A stretch of DNA of 64,000 nt from Streptomyces sp. NBC_00490 (GTDB lineage: Bacteria; Actinomycetota; Actinomycetes; Streptomycetales; Streptomycetaceae). The first letter of the stretch is position 1; each line of letters opens with the position of its first letter. The notes beneath the pieces are model-generated. The model did not search any database. It saw only the letters and a program-made list of their open reading frames with translations, and was not told where the DNA came from. Below, one piece after another: positions 33,724 to 42,236 of this stretch. Location of the stretch: positions 9,362,001-9,426,000 of the forward strand of contig NZ_CP107869.1 of the NCBI RefSeq assembly GCF_036013645.1, written 5' to 3'. The position numbers were made by a program, and so were the translations under genes.

Positions 33724-34539
33724 ATGAGCAAACACCGTCAGAAATCGAAACGCCAGAAAATAGCCGGTGCCGCGGTCGCCGCGGTTGTTGTGGGCGCCGT
33801 GGGCATTCCTTCGGTCGCCCAGGCGAGCGGCGGCGGGCTGGGAGGCTGGCGTGTCGTCTCGTTCCCCTGGTGGGGAGGGGGCACGTCCGATCCCGTGGCC
33901 GAGCCGAGGCCCTCGGGGTCACCGGTCCCGTCCGCGACCGCCTCGGGCACCTCCGCCACAGCCGCTCCGTCCGCCACCCCGAGCGCCTCCCCCTTCGGTG
34001 CCACCCCGAGCGCGTCGCCCTCGGCGGCCGACAGTCAGTCCGTTCCGCCTGCCTCCGTCACGCCTGCCTCCGACGTGCCCGACGAGTCCACGTCGCCCTC
34101 GGCCTCTCCGCAGGCCACAAGCTCCAGCGGCGCCCCTGGCCCGTCCGTCGGCAGTGCCGATCCCGGACCCACCGAGCGTGTGCTGGTCCTCGTCAACGCC
34201 GAGCGCGAAAAGGCCGGTTGTGCGCCGCTGACCGAGAACGCCAAACTCACCAAGGCCGCTCAGGACCACAGCCAGGACATGGCCGATCACCAGAACATGT
34301 CCCACACCGGTTCCGACGGTTCGTCCATGACCGACCGGCTCGCCCGCGTCGGGTACAAGTTCAGGTCGGCGGGAGAGAACGTCGCCTACGGGTACACCAC
34401 CCCCGAGAGCGTCATGGACGGCTGGATGAACAGCTCCGGGCACCGGGCCAACATCCTCAACTGCGGCTTCAAGGAGATCGGCATCGGTCTGGCCCAGCCG
34501 GGCCACTACTGGACGCAGGACTTCGGCTCGGCCGCATAG
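33724..34539 (+). CDS. Secreted CAP/SCP (PR1-like) domain protein
   Basis: This 271-residue exported protein has a basic N-terminus and a hydrophobic signal (IAGAAVAAVVVGAVGIPSVAQAS). A Ser/Pro/Ala/Thr-rich linker of about 110 residues could span the cell wall. The C-terminal CAP domain (about 150-271) has LVLVNAEREKAGCAPL, MSHTGSDGSSM, AGENVAYGY, MDGWMNSSGHRANILN and GHYWTQDFG, all family signatures. ATG 33724 has GAGG about 7 nt upstream. ATG 33712 is the in-frame alternative. Confidence 0.9.
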   Translation: MSKHRQKSKRQKIAGAAVAAVVVGAVGIPSVAQASGGGLGGWRVVSFPWWGGGTSDPVAEPRPSGSPVPSATASGTSATAAPSATPSASPFGATPSASPSAADSQSVPPASVTPASDVPDESTSPSASPQATSSSGAPGPSVGSADPGPTERVLVLVNAEREKAGCAPLTENAKLTKAAQDHSQDMADHQNMSHTGSDGSSMTDRLARVGYKFRSAGENVAYGYTTPESVMDGWMNSSGHRANILNCGFKEIGIGLAQPGHYWTQDFGSAA

Positions 34540-34550
34540 CCGCAAGCCGA

Positions 34551-34571
34551 GTCAGCAGGTCCGCTGCTGAC
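34551..34571 (+). terminator. Hairpin after the SCP gene
   Basis: 8-bp perfect arms GTCAGCAG / CTGCTGAC with a 5-nt loop, 12 bp past the stop codon. Confidence 0.5.
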
Positions 34572-34787
34572 GCAGACCCCGGGCGACCGCGTCCCGGGGG
34601 GGGGGGAAGGGCGACGCACTCACCGGACGGCGGAGCCTCGCCGTCCTCGCGGCGGCCCCCTCCCGTGGAACCCGGAGTGACCCGTGCCCGGCGGGGTCGT
34701 GAGCCGACATGTGCGGCCACGGCCCCGTCGGCATGCGCGCTGCTCGGCCGTGAAGCCGCACAGTCCCCGGAACCCCCGTCGTGTGCC

Positions 34788-34854
34788 TTGACCGCCGCTC
34801 GGCGCTGCATGATGCTGTGTTGCGACACATGAGATGCGTGCCGTAATGAGCAAC
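34788..34854 (+). promoter_or_regulatory. Promoter and double operator of the formaldehyde-detoxification operon
   Basis: TTGACC (34788-34793), 17-bp spacer, GATGCT (34811-34816). Two bases later the first repeat begins: GTTGCG-ACACA-TGAGAT (34819-34835). Exactly 19 bp on is the second, GTGCCG-TAATG-AGCAAC (34838-34854). The first site keeps mainly its left arm and the second matches 9 of 12 consensus bases. The geometry equals that of the choline/betaine promoters further right. Confidence 0.6.
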
Positions 34855-34889
34855 ATCTGATTCGAGTCTCGACCAGCCGAGGAGTGGCC

Positions 34890-35975
34890 ATGACGCACCA
34901 GGTGCGTGCTGTCGTCGCGCGGGGCAAGGGCGCCGCCGTCAGCCTGGAGACGATCATCGTGCCCGACCCGGGGCCGGGCGAGGCGCTGGTGAAGGTCGAG
35001 GCCTGCGGGGTCTGCCACACCGATCTGCACTATCGCGAGGGCGGCATCAACGACGACTTCCCCTTCCTGCTGGGCCATGAGGCGGCGGGCGTCGTGGAGG
35101 CGGTGGGGGAGGGCGTCACCGATGTCGCCCCCGGTGACTTCGTGATCCTCAACTGGCGCGCGGTGTGCGGTCAGTGCCGGGCGTGTCTGCGAGGACGGCC
35201 GTGGTACTGCTTCGACACCCACAACGCGAAGCAGAAGATGACCTTGCTCGACGGCACCGAGCTGTCGCCCGCGCTGGGTATCGGCGCCTTCGCGGAGAAG
35301 ACGCTGGTGGCGGCGGGGCAGTGCACGAAGGTCGACCCCGCAGCGTCGGCGGCCGCCGTGGGCCTGCTGGGGTGCGGGGTGATGGCGGGCATCGGCGCCG
35401 CCATCAACACCGGCAACGTCGGACGCGGTGACACGGTCGCGGTGATCGGCTGCGGGGGCGTCGGGGACGCGGCGGTCGTGGGGGCCGGCCTCGCGGGCGC
35501 ATCGCGGATCATCGCCGTCGACATCGACGACAACAAGCTGGAGACCGCCAAGAAGCTGGGCGCGACCCACACCGTCAACTCCAGGAACGCCGACCCGGTC
35601 GGGGCGATCCGCGAGCTGACCGGCGGCTTCGGCGCCGACGTCGTCATCGAGGCGGTCGGCCGCCCCGAGACCTACAAGCAGGCCTTCTACGCCCGCGACC
35701 TCGCCGGAACGGTCGTGCTCGTCGGCGTGCCCACGCCGGAGATGAAGCTCGAACTCCCCCTCCTGGACGTTTTCGGCCGCGGCGGTTCGCTGAAGTCCTC
35801 CTGGTACGGCGACTGCCTGCCCTCCCGGGACTTCCCGATGCTCGTCGACCTCTATCTGCAGGGCCGCCTGAACCTGGACGCCTTCGTCACGGAGACCATC
35901 GCCCTCGACGAGGTGGAGAAGGCCTTCGAGCGGATGCACGGCGGCGACGTCCTGCGCTCGGTGGTGGTGTTCTGA
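34890..35975 (+). CDS. mscR: S-(hydroxymethyl)mycothiol dehydrogenase
   Basis: This is a 361-residue zinc-dependent medium-chain alcohol dehydrogenase of the mycothiol-dependent formaldehyde dehydrogenase type. Catalytic zinc ligands lie in [11 protein letters not shown] and GHEAAG. Structural zinc Cys residues lie in [15 protein letters not shown]. The NAD-binding stretch is [21 protein letters not shown]. It oxidises the spontaneous formaldehyde-mycothiol adduct to S-formylmycothiol in the cytosol. GAGGAG is 5 nt before ATG 34890. It is coupled to the MBL gene (TGATG overlap) and is probably induced with the betaine pathway, whose oxygenase step releases formaldehyde. Confidence 0.93.
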   Translation: MTHQVRAVVARGKGAAVSLETIIVPDPGPGEALVKVEACGVCHTDLHYREGGINDDFPFLLGHEAAGVVEAVGEGVTDVAPGDFVILNWRAVCGQCRACLRGRPWYCFDTHNAKQKMTLLDGTELSPALGIGAFAEKTLVAAGQCTKVDPAASAAAVGLLGCGVMAGIGAAINTGNVGRGDTVAVIGCGGVGDAAVVGAGLAGASRIIAVDIDDNKLETAKKLGATHTVNSRNADPVGAIRELTGGFGADVVIEAVGRPETYKQAFYARDLAGTVVLVGVPTPEMKLELPLLDVFGRGGSLKSSWYGDCLPSRDFPMLVDLYLQGRLNLDAFVTETIALDEVEKAFERMHGGDVLRSVVVF

Positions 35976-36604
35976 TGGCCGCCCGCATCGAACACCTCGT
36001 CACCTCGGGCACGTTCTCGCTGGACGGCGGCACCTGGGACGTCGACAACAACGTGTGGATCGTCGGCGACGACGACGAGGTGATCGTCATCGACGCCGCG
36101 CACGACGCCGAGGCCATCGCGGCGGCCGTCGGCGGACGCACCCTGCGGGCGATCGTGTGCACCCATGCCCACAACGACCACATCGATGCGGCGCCCGCAC
36201 TCGCGCAGCGCACCGGCGCCCCGATCCTGCTCCACCCGGACGACCTGCCGCTGTGGAAGCAGACCCACCCCGACCGCTCGCCCGACGGTGAGCTGGCCGA
36301 GGGCTGGGTCCTCGCGGTGGCCGGCGTCGAACTGACCGTGCTGCACACCCCCGGGCACGCCCCGGGTGCGGTCTGCCTCCACGCCCCCGCCCTGACGGCG
36401 CTGTTCAGCGGCGACACGCTGTTCGCCGGTGGACCCGGGGCGACGGGACGGTCGTACAGCCACTTCCCGACCATCGTCGACTCGATCCGGGACCGGCTGC
36501 TCACGCTCCCCGGCGAGACCGTCGTGCACACCGGACACGGGGACACGACCACCGTCGCCGCCGAGGCTCCGCATGTGCAGGAGTGGATCGACCGCGGTTT
36601 CTGA
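35975..36604 (+). CDS. MBL-fold metallohydrolase paired with mscR
   Basis: This 209-residue metallo-beta-lactamase-fold hydrolase has the metal motif THAHNDHIDA (His-x-His-x-Asp-His), a second ligand region LHTPGHAPGAVCLH, FSGDTLFAGGPG and HTGHGDTTTV. ATG 35975 overlaps the mscR stop by one base. From the family and this fixed pairing in actinomycetes, it is likely to hydrolyse S-formylmycothiol to formate and mycothiol, analogous to S-formylglutathione hydrolase or glyoxalase II. That role is inferred. Confidence 0.9.
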   Translation: MAARIEHLVTSGTFSLDGGTWDVDNNVWIVGDDDEVIVIDAAHDAEAIAAAVGGRTLRAIVCTHAHNDHIDAAPALAQRTGAPILLHPDDLPLWKQTHPDRSPDGELAEGWVLAVAGVELTVLHTPGHAPGAVCLHAPALTALFSGDTLFAGGPGATGRSYSHFPTIVDSIRDRLLTLPGETVVHTGHGDTTTVAAEAPHVQEWIDRGF

Positions 36605-36637
36605 CGCCTGCGGGCGTCCCCTATATACCCGTACATA

Positions 36638-36692
36638 CCCGCCGTATCGGCTCGCGGTTGTCGTGAGTCGATACGGCGGGCTGTTGTTGTTC
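36638..36692 (+). terminator. Rho-independent terminator after the mscR operon
   Basis: 12-bp perfect arms CCCGCCGTATCG / CGATACGGCGGG (36638-36649, 36669-36680), with extra pairing possible inside the 19-nt loop. A T-rich tail CTGTTGTTGTTCT follows, unusually canonical for this GC-rich DNA. Confidence 0.8.
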
Positions 36693-36754
36693 TATGTGGA
36701 CTTGGTTCTGTTGTGCGCAACAAACTGATCGGCTCAGAGTGCTCTCTGAATGCC

Positions 36755-36822
36755 TTGACAAGGTTTCTGGCCGACCCCAGACTGATGTTGCGCTTACCGC
36801 AATCCGTTTCGCTATACGCACC
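36755..36822 (+). promoter_or_regulatory. Promoter and double operator of the Rieske ferredoxin operon
   Basis: TTGACA (36755-36760), 17-bp spacer, CAGACT (36778-36783). After 3 bp comes GTTGCG-CTTAC-CGCAAT (36787-36803). After 19 bp comes GTTTCG-CTATA-CGCACC (36806-36822). Both are strong matches to the shared palindrome, and the second ends 8 bp before the first codon. A block at +1 suggests repression in the absence of inducer. Confidence 0.7.
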
Positions 36823-36830
36823 GAGGTGTC

Positions 36831-37193
36831 ATGATGATTCCCGCGTGCCGTCTCGCGGATCTCCCGCGAGGTGAGGCCCACCGGCTCGACACAGATCCGC
36901 CGGTCTCGGTGTTCCACACCGACGACGGCGAGCTCTACGCCATCGACGACACCTGCACCCACCAGGACGCCTCGCTCGCCGACGGCTGGCTGGAGGGCTG
37001 CGAGGTGGAATGCCCGCTGCACGCCTCGAAGTTCGACCTGAGGACCGGCGCGGTCGACGCCCCGCCGGCCAAGCTGCCGGTCCGGACGCACGAGGTCTTC
37101 GTCGAGGACGGCATGGTCTACGTCCGGGTGTCCACGGCGGCGCCCAACCTCCCGCCCTGCATATCCGCCCGGCTCGCCGGGGGTCCCGCGTGA
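36831..37193 (+). CDS. Rieske [2Fe-2S] ferredoxin
   Basis: This is a 120-residue soluble Rieske ferredoxin with cluster ligands Cys42/His44 (CTHQDASL) and Cys61/His64 (CPLHASKF). It should carry electrons from the downstream FAD reductase to the Rieske oxygenases. Proteobacterial betaine demethylases use a single reductase protein (GbcB) instead, so this is a three-component layout. The stop overlaps the reductase start (GTGA). The start could be either of two consecutive ATGs (36831/36834). It is the only ferredoxin gene seen for two oxygenases. Confidence 0.92.
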   Translation: MMIPACRLADLPRGEAHRLDTDPPVSVFHTDDGELYAIDDTCTHQDASLADGWLEGCEVECPLHASKFDLRTGAVDAPPAKLPVRTHEVFVEDGMVYVRVSTAAPNLPPCISARLAGGPA

Positions 37194-38353
37194 GGACGGT
37201 CGCCGTGGTCGGCGCCTCGCTGGCCGGTCTGTCGGCGGCGCGCTCCCTGCGCAAGCAGGGCTACGACGGACGGCTCGTCGTCATCGGGGACGAGCTCCAT
37301 CGGCCCTACGACCGGCCCCCGCTCTCCAAGGAGTTCCTGGCCGGCACCCTCGGCGAGACCGAACTCTCCCTGGAGACCGGTGACGAGGACCTGCGGGCGG
37401 AGTGGCTGCTCGGTACCCGCGCGGTCGGACTCGACCGTACGGACCGCGCGGTCCGGCTCGCCGACGGACGTGAGGTGCGTGCCGACGGCATCGTCATCGC
37501 GACCGGCGCCGCGGCCCGTACCCTCCCCGGCTCCGAGGGGCTGGCGGGAGTGCACACTCTGCGCACCCTGGACGACGCCCGCGCCCTGCGGGACGAACTG
37601 GCCCGCGGCGGACGGCTGGTGGTGATCGGCGGTGGTTTCATCGGCGCCGAGGTCGCCTCCACGGCGTACGCGCTGGGCCTGGACGTGACCGTCGTCGAGG
37701 TGGCCCCGACGCCGCTCGCGGCGCCCCTCGGGGAGACCATGGGCGCCGTCGTCTCCGCCCTCCACGCCGACCACGGGGTACGGCTGCTGTGCGGGGTGGG
37801 GGTCAAGGGGCTGAGCGGGGAGAGTCGGGTCGACGCCGTCCTGCTCGAGGACGGCCGCAGCGTCCCGGCCGACATCGTCGTCGTCGGCGTGGGCGCGCGT
37901 CCGTGCGTCGACTGGCTGGCGGGATCCGGCGTCGAGCTCGACAACGGCGTCAAGTGCGGCGCCGACGGCCGCACCACGCTGGCCGGGGTGGTCGCGGTCG
38001 GCGACTGCGCCAACTGGTACGACCCGCGCGCGGGCTTGCATCGACGTGTCGAGCACTGGACCGGCGCCCGGGAGCGGCCCGACGCCGCGATCGCCACACT
38101 GCTGGCGGGCGGCGCGCTGGAACCGGGTGTGCCCAGGCCGCCGTATTTCTGGTCCGACCAGTACGGCGTGAAGATCCAGTTCGTCGGGCACGCGGCCGCC
38201 GCCGACAGCGTGACCATCGAGGCGGGCACCGCGGACGACCGTGACGTGCTGGCCGTCTACCGGCGCGCCGGAGATCCGGTCGCCGTGCTCGGCATGAACC
38301 AGCCGCGGCTGTTCACGCGCTGGCGCAAGCAGCTCGCCACCGCGGGCTCTTGA
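37190..38353 (+). CDS. FAD-dependent ferredoxin reductase (copy 1)
   Basis: This 387-residue flavoprotein is of the class used by bacterial Rieske dioxygenase and P450 systems. The FAD site [13 protein letters not shown] is at the N-terminus, [13 protein letters not shown] is the hallmark of this class, and the NAD site is [16 protein letters not shown]. The second FAD motif is VVAVGDCANW. It ends with the YFWSDQYGVKIQFVG segment of BphA4-like reductases. GTG 37190 overlaps the ferredoxin stop, so the two are coupled. Its natural partner is the adjacent ferredoxin. A paralogue lies at 61372-62550. Confidence 0.92.
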   Translation: MRTVAVVGASLAGLSAARSLRKQGYDGRLVVIGDELHRPYDRPPLSKEFLAGTLGETELSLETGDEDLRAEWLLGTRAVGLDRTDRAVRLADGREVRADGIVIATGAAARTLPGSEGLAGVHTLRTLDDARALRDELARGGRLVVIGGGFIGAEVASTAYALGLDVTVVEVAPTPLAAPLGETMGAVVSALHADHGVRLLCGVGVKGLSGESRVDAVLLEDGRSVPADIVVVGVGARPCVDWLAGSGVELDNGVKCGADGRTTLAGVVAVGDCANWYDPRAGLHRRVEHWTGARERPDAAIATLLAGGALEPGVPRPPYFWSDQYGVKIQFVGHAAAADSVTIEAGTADDRDVLAVYRRAGDPVAVLGMNQPRLFTRWRKQLATAGS

Positions 38354-38417
38354 CACCGCCCCTCAGGCATCCCATGCTGCGGTTGCATATGGCACGCAGC
38401 GTTGCTCCATACAGAAC
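38350..38417 (+). promoter_or_regulatory. Promoter and double operator of oxygenase gene 1
   Basis: TTGACA (38350-38355), 17-bp spacer, CATGCT (38373-38378), 3-bp gap. Then GTTGCA-TATGG-CACGCA (38382-38398) and, 19 bp on, GTTGCT-CCATA-CAGAAC (38401-38417). Left arms are well kept and right arms are degenerate. The -35-to-operator distance (32 bp) equals that at the ferredoxin promoter. Confidence 0.6.
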
Positions 38418-38483
38418 ACCGTCCGGAGTCGCTCTTCCCGGCGCGTGAATGACCCCTCCCTGACGTTTCCCGAGGAGTGCCCT

Positions 38484-39614
38484 GTGACCTCGACCGGTCT
38501 GCCGGACAGCCTGATCGCCACCCTCCCCGGCTCCTCCTACACGGATCCGCAGATCTTCGCGCAGGAGCAGGAGCGCATATTCGAGACCATGTGGTTCTGC
38601 GTCGCGCGCGCCTCCGAACTGGCCAGGCCCGGCGCCTTCCGCACCGTCGACGTCGGCCGCGAGAGCATCCTCGTCACCCGGGCGCGTGACCATTCCGTCC
38701 GCGCCTACTTCAACGTCTGCCGGCACCGTGGCGCCAAGCTCTGTACGGAGGAGTCCGGCGAGGTCAAGCGAGCCTTCCAGTGCCCGTACCACGCCTGGAC
38801 CTACGGCCTCGACGGCAAACTCGTCGCGGCGCCCAACCTCACCAAGATGCCCGACATCGGCCGCACCGAGTACGGCCTGGTGAGCGTGGCCGTGCGGGAA
38901 TGGCTGGGCTATGTGTGGGTGTGCCTGGCGGAGAACCCGCCGTCCTTCGAGGAGGACGTCATCGGCGAGGTCGTCTCCCGCCTCGGCGACGTGGAGTCGA
39001 TCGAGCGCTACGGCATCGACAACCTGTCGGTCGGCAAGCGCATCGTCTATGACGTGAAGGCCAACTGGAAGCTCATCATCGAGAACTTCATGGAGTGCTA
39101 CCACTGCGCGACCATTCACCCCGAACTCACCGAGGTGCTCCCGGAGTTCGCGGACGGCTACGCGGCGCAGTACTACGTGGGCCACGGCGCGGAGTTCGGT
39201 GAGGAGGTCCAAGGCTTCACCGTGGACGGCTCGGAGGGGCTGGACCGCATTCCGGGAGTGGCCGAGGACCAGGACCGGCGTTACTACGCGATCACCGTCA
39301 GGCCGCAGGTGTTCATCAACCTCGTCCCCGACCATGTGATCTTCCACCGGATGTACCCGGTGTCCGTCGACCGCACGATCGTCGAGTGCGACTGGCTCTA
39401 CCTCCCGCACGTCGTCGAGAGCGGCAAGGACGTCAGCCGGTCCGTGGAGCTCTTCGACCGGGTCAACCGGCAGGACTTCGACGCGTGCGAACGCACACAG
39501 CCCGGGATGAGCTCCCGGATGTACGCCAAGGGTGGCGTACTGGTACCCAGTGAGCACCACATCGGTGCCTTCCATGACTGGGTGAACGAGCGTCTGGGCG
39601 CGCCCCTGGGGTGA
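38484..39614 (+). CDS. Rieske aromatic-type oxygenase, glycine betaine demethylase-like (GbcA-like, copy 1)
   Basis: This is a 376-residue Rieske non-haem iron oxygenase alpha subunit. Rieske ligands are Cys79/His81 and Cys100/His103 (CRHRGA, CPYHAW). Mononuclear iron ligands lie in ENFMECYHCATIHPEL (His207, His212). A Glu precedes the first His where most ring hydroxylases have the bridging Asp, as in quaternary-amine oxygenases such as CntA. Context supports glycine betaine to dimethylglycine plus formaldehyde. Stachydrine or carnitine are alternatives. GTG 38484 follows GAGGAG by 6 nt. It ends one base from the convergent IclR stop. Its central and 3' parts are nearly identical in DNA to copy 2. 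Confidence 0.9.
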   Translation: MTSTGLPDSLIATLPGSSYTDPQIFAQEQERIFETMWFCVARASELARPGAFRTVDVGRESILVTRARDHSVRAYFNVCRHRGAKLCTEESGEVKRAFQCPYHAWTYGLDGKLVAAPNLTKMPDIGRTEYGLVSVAVREWLGYVWVCLAENPPSFEEDVIGEVVSRLGDVESIERYGIDNLSVGKRIVYDVKANWKLIIENFMECYHCATIHPELTEVLPEFADGYAAQYYVGHGAEFGEEVQGFTVDGSEGLDRIPGVAEDQDRRYYAITVRPQVFINLVPDHVIFHRMYPVSVDRTIVECDWLYLPHVVESGKDVSRSVELFDRVNRQDFDACERTQPGMSSRMYAKGGVLVPSEHHIGAFHDWVNERLGAPLG

Positions 39615-39615
39615 C

Positions 39616-40413
39616 TCAGCCCAGGTAACCCATCCGGTGGCTGATCTCCTCGGCGCCCTTGAGGAGCACCGGGGAGAGCTCGTGCAGACGCTCCTCGGTG
39701 AAGCGGTACGCGGGTCCGGAGGCGCTGAGTGCGGCGATGACCTCGCCGTCGCGGTCGCGGACCGGAGCGGCCATGGCGTGCAGGCCGATCTCCAACTCCT
39801 CGAGGGTGAAGGCGTAGCCGCGCTCCCGGGCCTCGGCGAGGTTCTTCTCGAGCTTCGTCTTCGCGGTGATGGTCCGCGCGGTGACCTTCTTCATGCCGGT
39901 CTCGCTCAGCAGCGCCGCGCGCTCCTTGGCCGGCATGTGGGCCAGCAGGATCTTGCCGCTGGACGTGGCGTGCAGCGGGGTCAGCTGGCCGACCCAGTTG
40001 TGCGCGGTGATGGCTCCCGGACCGCGCACCTGGTACAGGTTGATCGCGTAGTGCTCCTGCATGACCGCGATGTTGACGGTCTCGCCGATCTCCTCCGCGA
40101 GTCGCTCGCAGACCGGGCGGCCCTGCTGGGTGATGTCGATACGCCCGGTCACCGCGCCGGCCAGCCGCACGATGCCGAAGCCGAGACGGTACTTGCCCCG
40201 CTCGCCCGCCTGCTCCACCAGACCGCGCGCCTCCAGGGCGCCGAGCAGGCGGAACGCGGTGGACTTGTGGACGTCGATCTCGCCCGCCACCTCACTGACG
40301 CCCGCCTCGCCACGCTGGGCGAGGATCTCCAGGACGCTGATGGCGCGGTCCACGGACTGCACGCCGCCGGCTTGTGAATTCGACGTTTCTGTGTCAGTGC
40401 TGTAGTTGCTCAC
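39616..40413 (-). CDS. IclR-family regulator, probable local regulator of the choline/betaine island
   Basis: This 265-residue IclR protein has a winged helix (VQSVDRAISVLEILAQRGEAGVSEVAGEIDVHKSTAFRLL) and an effector-binding domain ending SASGPAYRFTEERLHELSPVLLKGAEEISHRMGYLG. GTG 40413 lies 6 nt after a TATAGT -10 box (minus strand, 40425-40420), so the message is probably leaderless. The longer frame to 40494 is rejected. It sits centrally in the island, beside betA, and the 40479/40498 sites lie in the shared intergenic space. The likely effector is a pathway intermediate. A decayed second copy lies at 58558-58983. Confidence 0.9.
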   Translation of the reverse strand: MSNYSTDTETSNSQAGGVQSVDRAISVLEILAQRGEAGVSEVAGEIDVHKSTAFRLLGALEARGLVEQAGERGKYRLGFGIVRLAGAVTGRIDITQQGRPVCERLAEEIGETVNIAVMQEHYAINLYQVRGPGAITAHNWVGQLTPLHATSSGKILLAHMPAKERAALLSETGMKKVTARTITAKTKLEKNLAEARERGYAFTLEELEIGLHAMAAPVRDRDGEVIAALSASGPAYRFTEERLHELSPVLLKGAEEISHRMGYLG

Positions 40414-40478
40414 AGTGAAACTATACGCGTAGTAAACAACACGACTGCAAGTAACGGCACCGAAACACGGCCCCCGAA

Positions 40479-40514
40479 GTTGCGCCGTTCGCAACCTGGT
40501 GCGTATAACGCTAC
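40479..40514. promoter_or_regulatory. Double operator between iclR and betA
   Basis: GTTGCG-CCGTT-CGCAAC (40479-40495) is the perfect form of the island palindrome. GGTGCG-TATAA-CGCTAC (40498-40514) follows at 19 bp and matches 10 of 12 arm bases. No good -35 box lies just upstream on the plus strand, so control of betA may differ. A TAGCAT box at 40520-40525 could be its -10. Confidence 0.75.
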
Positions 40515-40562
40515 GGCGCTAGCATGCCTCGCATATCTACGGCGCGAGCGAGACGAGGCACC

Positions 40563-42233
40563 ATGGCTCCCCTGCAATACGACTTCGTCATCGTCGGCGG
40601 CGGATCGGCCGGCAGCGCACTGGCGAACAGGCTCTCCGCTGACCCGGCGAACCGGGTGCTGGTACTGGAGGCCGGCCGGTCCGACTACCCGTGGGACGTC
40701 TTCATCCAGATGCCCGCGGCGCTGACGTATCCCATCGGCAGCCGGTTCTACGACTGGAAGTACGAGTCCGAGCCCGAGCCCCACATGGGCGGCCGCCGCG
40801 TCTACCACGCCCGCGGCAAGGTCCTGGGCGGCTCCAGCAGTATCAACGGCATGATCTTCCAGCGCGGCAACCCCCTGGACTACGAACGCTGGGCGGCCGA
40901 CCCCGGCATGGAGACCTGGGACTACGCGCACTGCCTGCCGTACTTCCGGCGGATGGAGAACTGTCTCGCCGCCGACCCGGACGACGAGTTCCGCGGCCAC
41001 GACGGCCCCCTCGTCCTCGAACGCGGCCCCGCCACCAACCCGCTCTTCACCGCCTTCCAGAAGGCCACCGAGGAGGCCGGCTACGCCCCCACGGACGACG
41101 TCAACGGCTACCGGCAGGAAGGCTTCGCCAAGTTCGACCGCAACGTCCACCGCGGACGCCGGCTGTCGGCCTCCAAGGCGTACCTCAAGCCGGTGCGCAA
41201 GCGCCCCAACCTCACCGTCAGGACCCGCGCCCTGGTCACCCGCGTCCTCTTCGAGGGCAAGAAGGCCGTCGGCGTCGAGTACCAGCGCGGCAAGGGCGCC
41301 CCCCAGCAGGTCCGCGCCAAGGAAGTCATCCTGTGTGGCGGCGCCATCAACTCCCCGCAACTGCTCCAGCTCTCCGGCATCGGCAACGCCGAGGAACTGC
41401 GCGCCCTCGGCATCGACGTCGTCCACGACCTCCCCGGTGTCGGCGAGAACATGCAGGACCACCTGGAGGTGTACATCCAGTACGCCTGCAAACAGCCCGT
41501 CTCCATGCAGCCCTACCTGGCGAAGTGGCGCGCCCCCTTCATCGGCCTGCAGTGGCTCTTCCGCAAGGGCCCGGCCGCCACCAACCACTTCGAGGCCGGC
41601 GGCTTCGCCCGCAGCAACGACGACGTGGACTACCCCAACCTGATGTTCCACTTCCTGCCGATCGCGGTCCGCTACGACGGCTCGGTGCCCGCGGGCGGCC
41701 ACGGCTACCAGGTGCACGTCGGACCCATGTACTCCGACGCCATCGGCTCGGTGAAGATCAAGAGCAAGGACCCGCGCGAACACCCGGCCCTGCGCTTCAA
41801 CTACCTCTCCACCGAGCAGGACCGCCGCGAATGGGTCGAGGCGATCCGGGTGGCCCGCAAGCTGCTCAACCAGCCCGCGCTCGCCCCCTTCAACGACGGC
41901 GAGGTCTCGCCCGGGCCGTCGGTGGAGAGCGACGAGGAGATCCTGGCCTGGGTCGCCAAGGACGGCGAGACCGCGCTGCACCCGTCCTGCACCTGCAAGA
42001 TGGGCACCGACGAGATGTCCGTCGTCGACCCCGCCAGCATGCGCGTGCACGGGGTGGAGGGCCTGCGGGTCGTCGACGCGTCGGTGATGCCGTACGTCAC
42101 CAACGGCAACATCTACGCCCCCGTGATGATGGTCGCCGAGAAGGCCGCCGACCTCATCCTCGGCAAGGAACCGCTCGCGCCCTCGAAGGCCGTGTTCTAC
42201 CGCCACCGCGACGCCCAGAAGCAGGCGGGATAG
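40563..42233 (+). CDS. betA: Choline dehydrogenase (GMC oxidoreductase)
   Basis: This is a 556-residue FAD enzyme of the GMC family. The N-terminus [18 protein letters not shown] binds ADP. GMC signature 1 is [15 protein letters not shown] and signature 2 [16 protein letters not shown]. The C-terminal active-site region reads HPSCTCKMG and [20 protein letters not shown]. Length and motifs fit BetA, which oxidises choline to betaine aldehyde. Other GMC alcohol oxidases are possible, but betB, betaine transport and betaine demethylation genes surround it. It is followed after 3 nt by the MetF-like gene. Confidence 0.92.
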   Translation: MAPLQYDFVIVGGGSAGSALANRLSADPANRVLVLEAGRSDYPWDVFIQMPAALTYPIGSRFYDWKYESEPEPHMGGRRVYHARGKVLGGSSSINGMIFQRGNPLDYERWAADPGMETWDYAHCLPYFRRMENCLAADPDDEFRGHDGPLVLERGPATNPLFTAFQKATEEAGYAPTDDVNGYRQEGFAKFDRNVHRGRRLSASKAYLKPVRKRPNLTVRTRALVTRVLFEGKKAVGVEYQRGKGAPQQVRAKEVILCGGAINSPQLLQLSGIGNAEELRALGIDVVHDLPGVGENMQDHLEVYIQYACKQPVSMQPYLAKWRAPFIGLQWLFRKGPAATNHFEAGGFARSNDDVDYPNLMFHFLPIAVRYDGSVPAGGHGYQVHVGPMYSDAIGSVKIKSKDPREHPALRFNYLSTEQDRREWVEAIRVARKLLNQPALAPFNDGEVSPGPSVESDEEILAWVAKDGETALHPSCTCKMGTDEMSVVDPASMRVHGVEGLRVVDASVMPYVTNGNIYAPVMMVAEKAADLILGKEPLAPSKAVFYRHRDAQKQAG

Positions 42234-42236
42234 ACG

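Larger units (their letters stand above)
34540..34889. other. 350-bp intergenic region
   Basis: No gene is supported. It contains a short hairpin after the SCP stop (34551-34571), an 11-base G run (34596-34606), and at its right end the promoter and double operator of the mycothiol-dependent formaldehyde operon. Confidence 0.6.

Noticed and set aside
36705..36721. GTTCTG-TTGTG-CGCAAC as a third ferredoxin-operon operator
   Set aside because: One arm matches well, but it stands alone and lies upstream of the -35 box. It could be chance.
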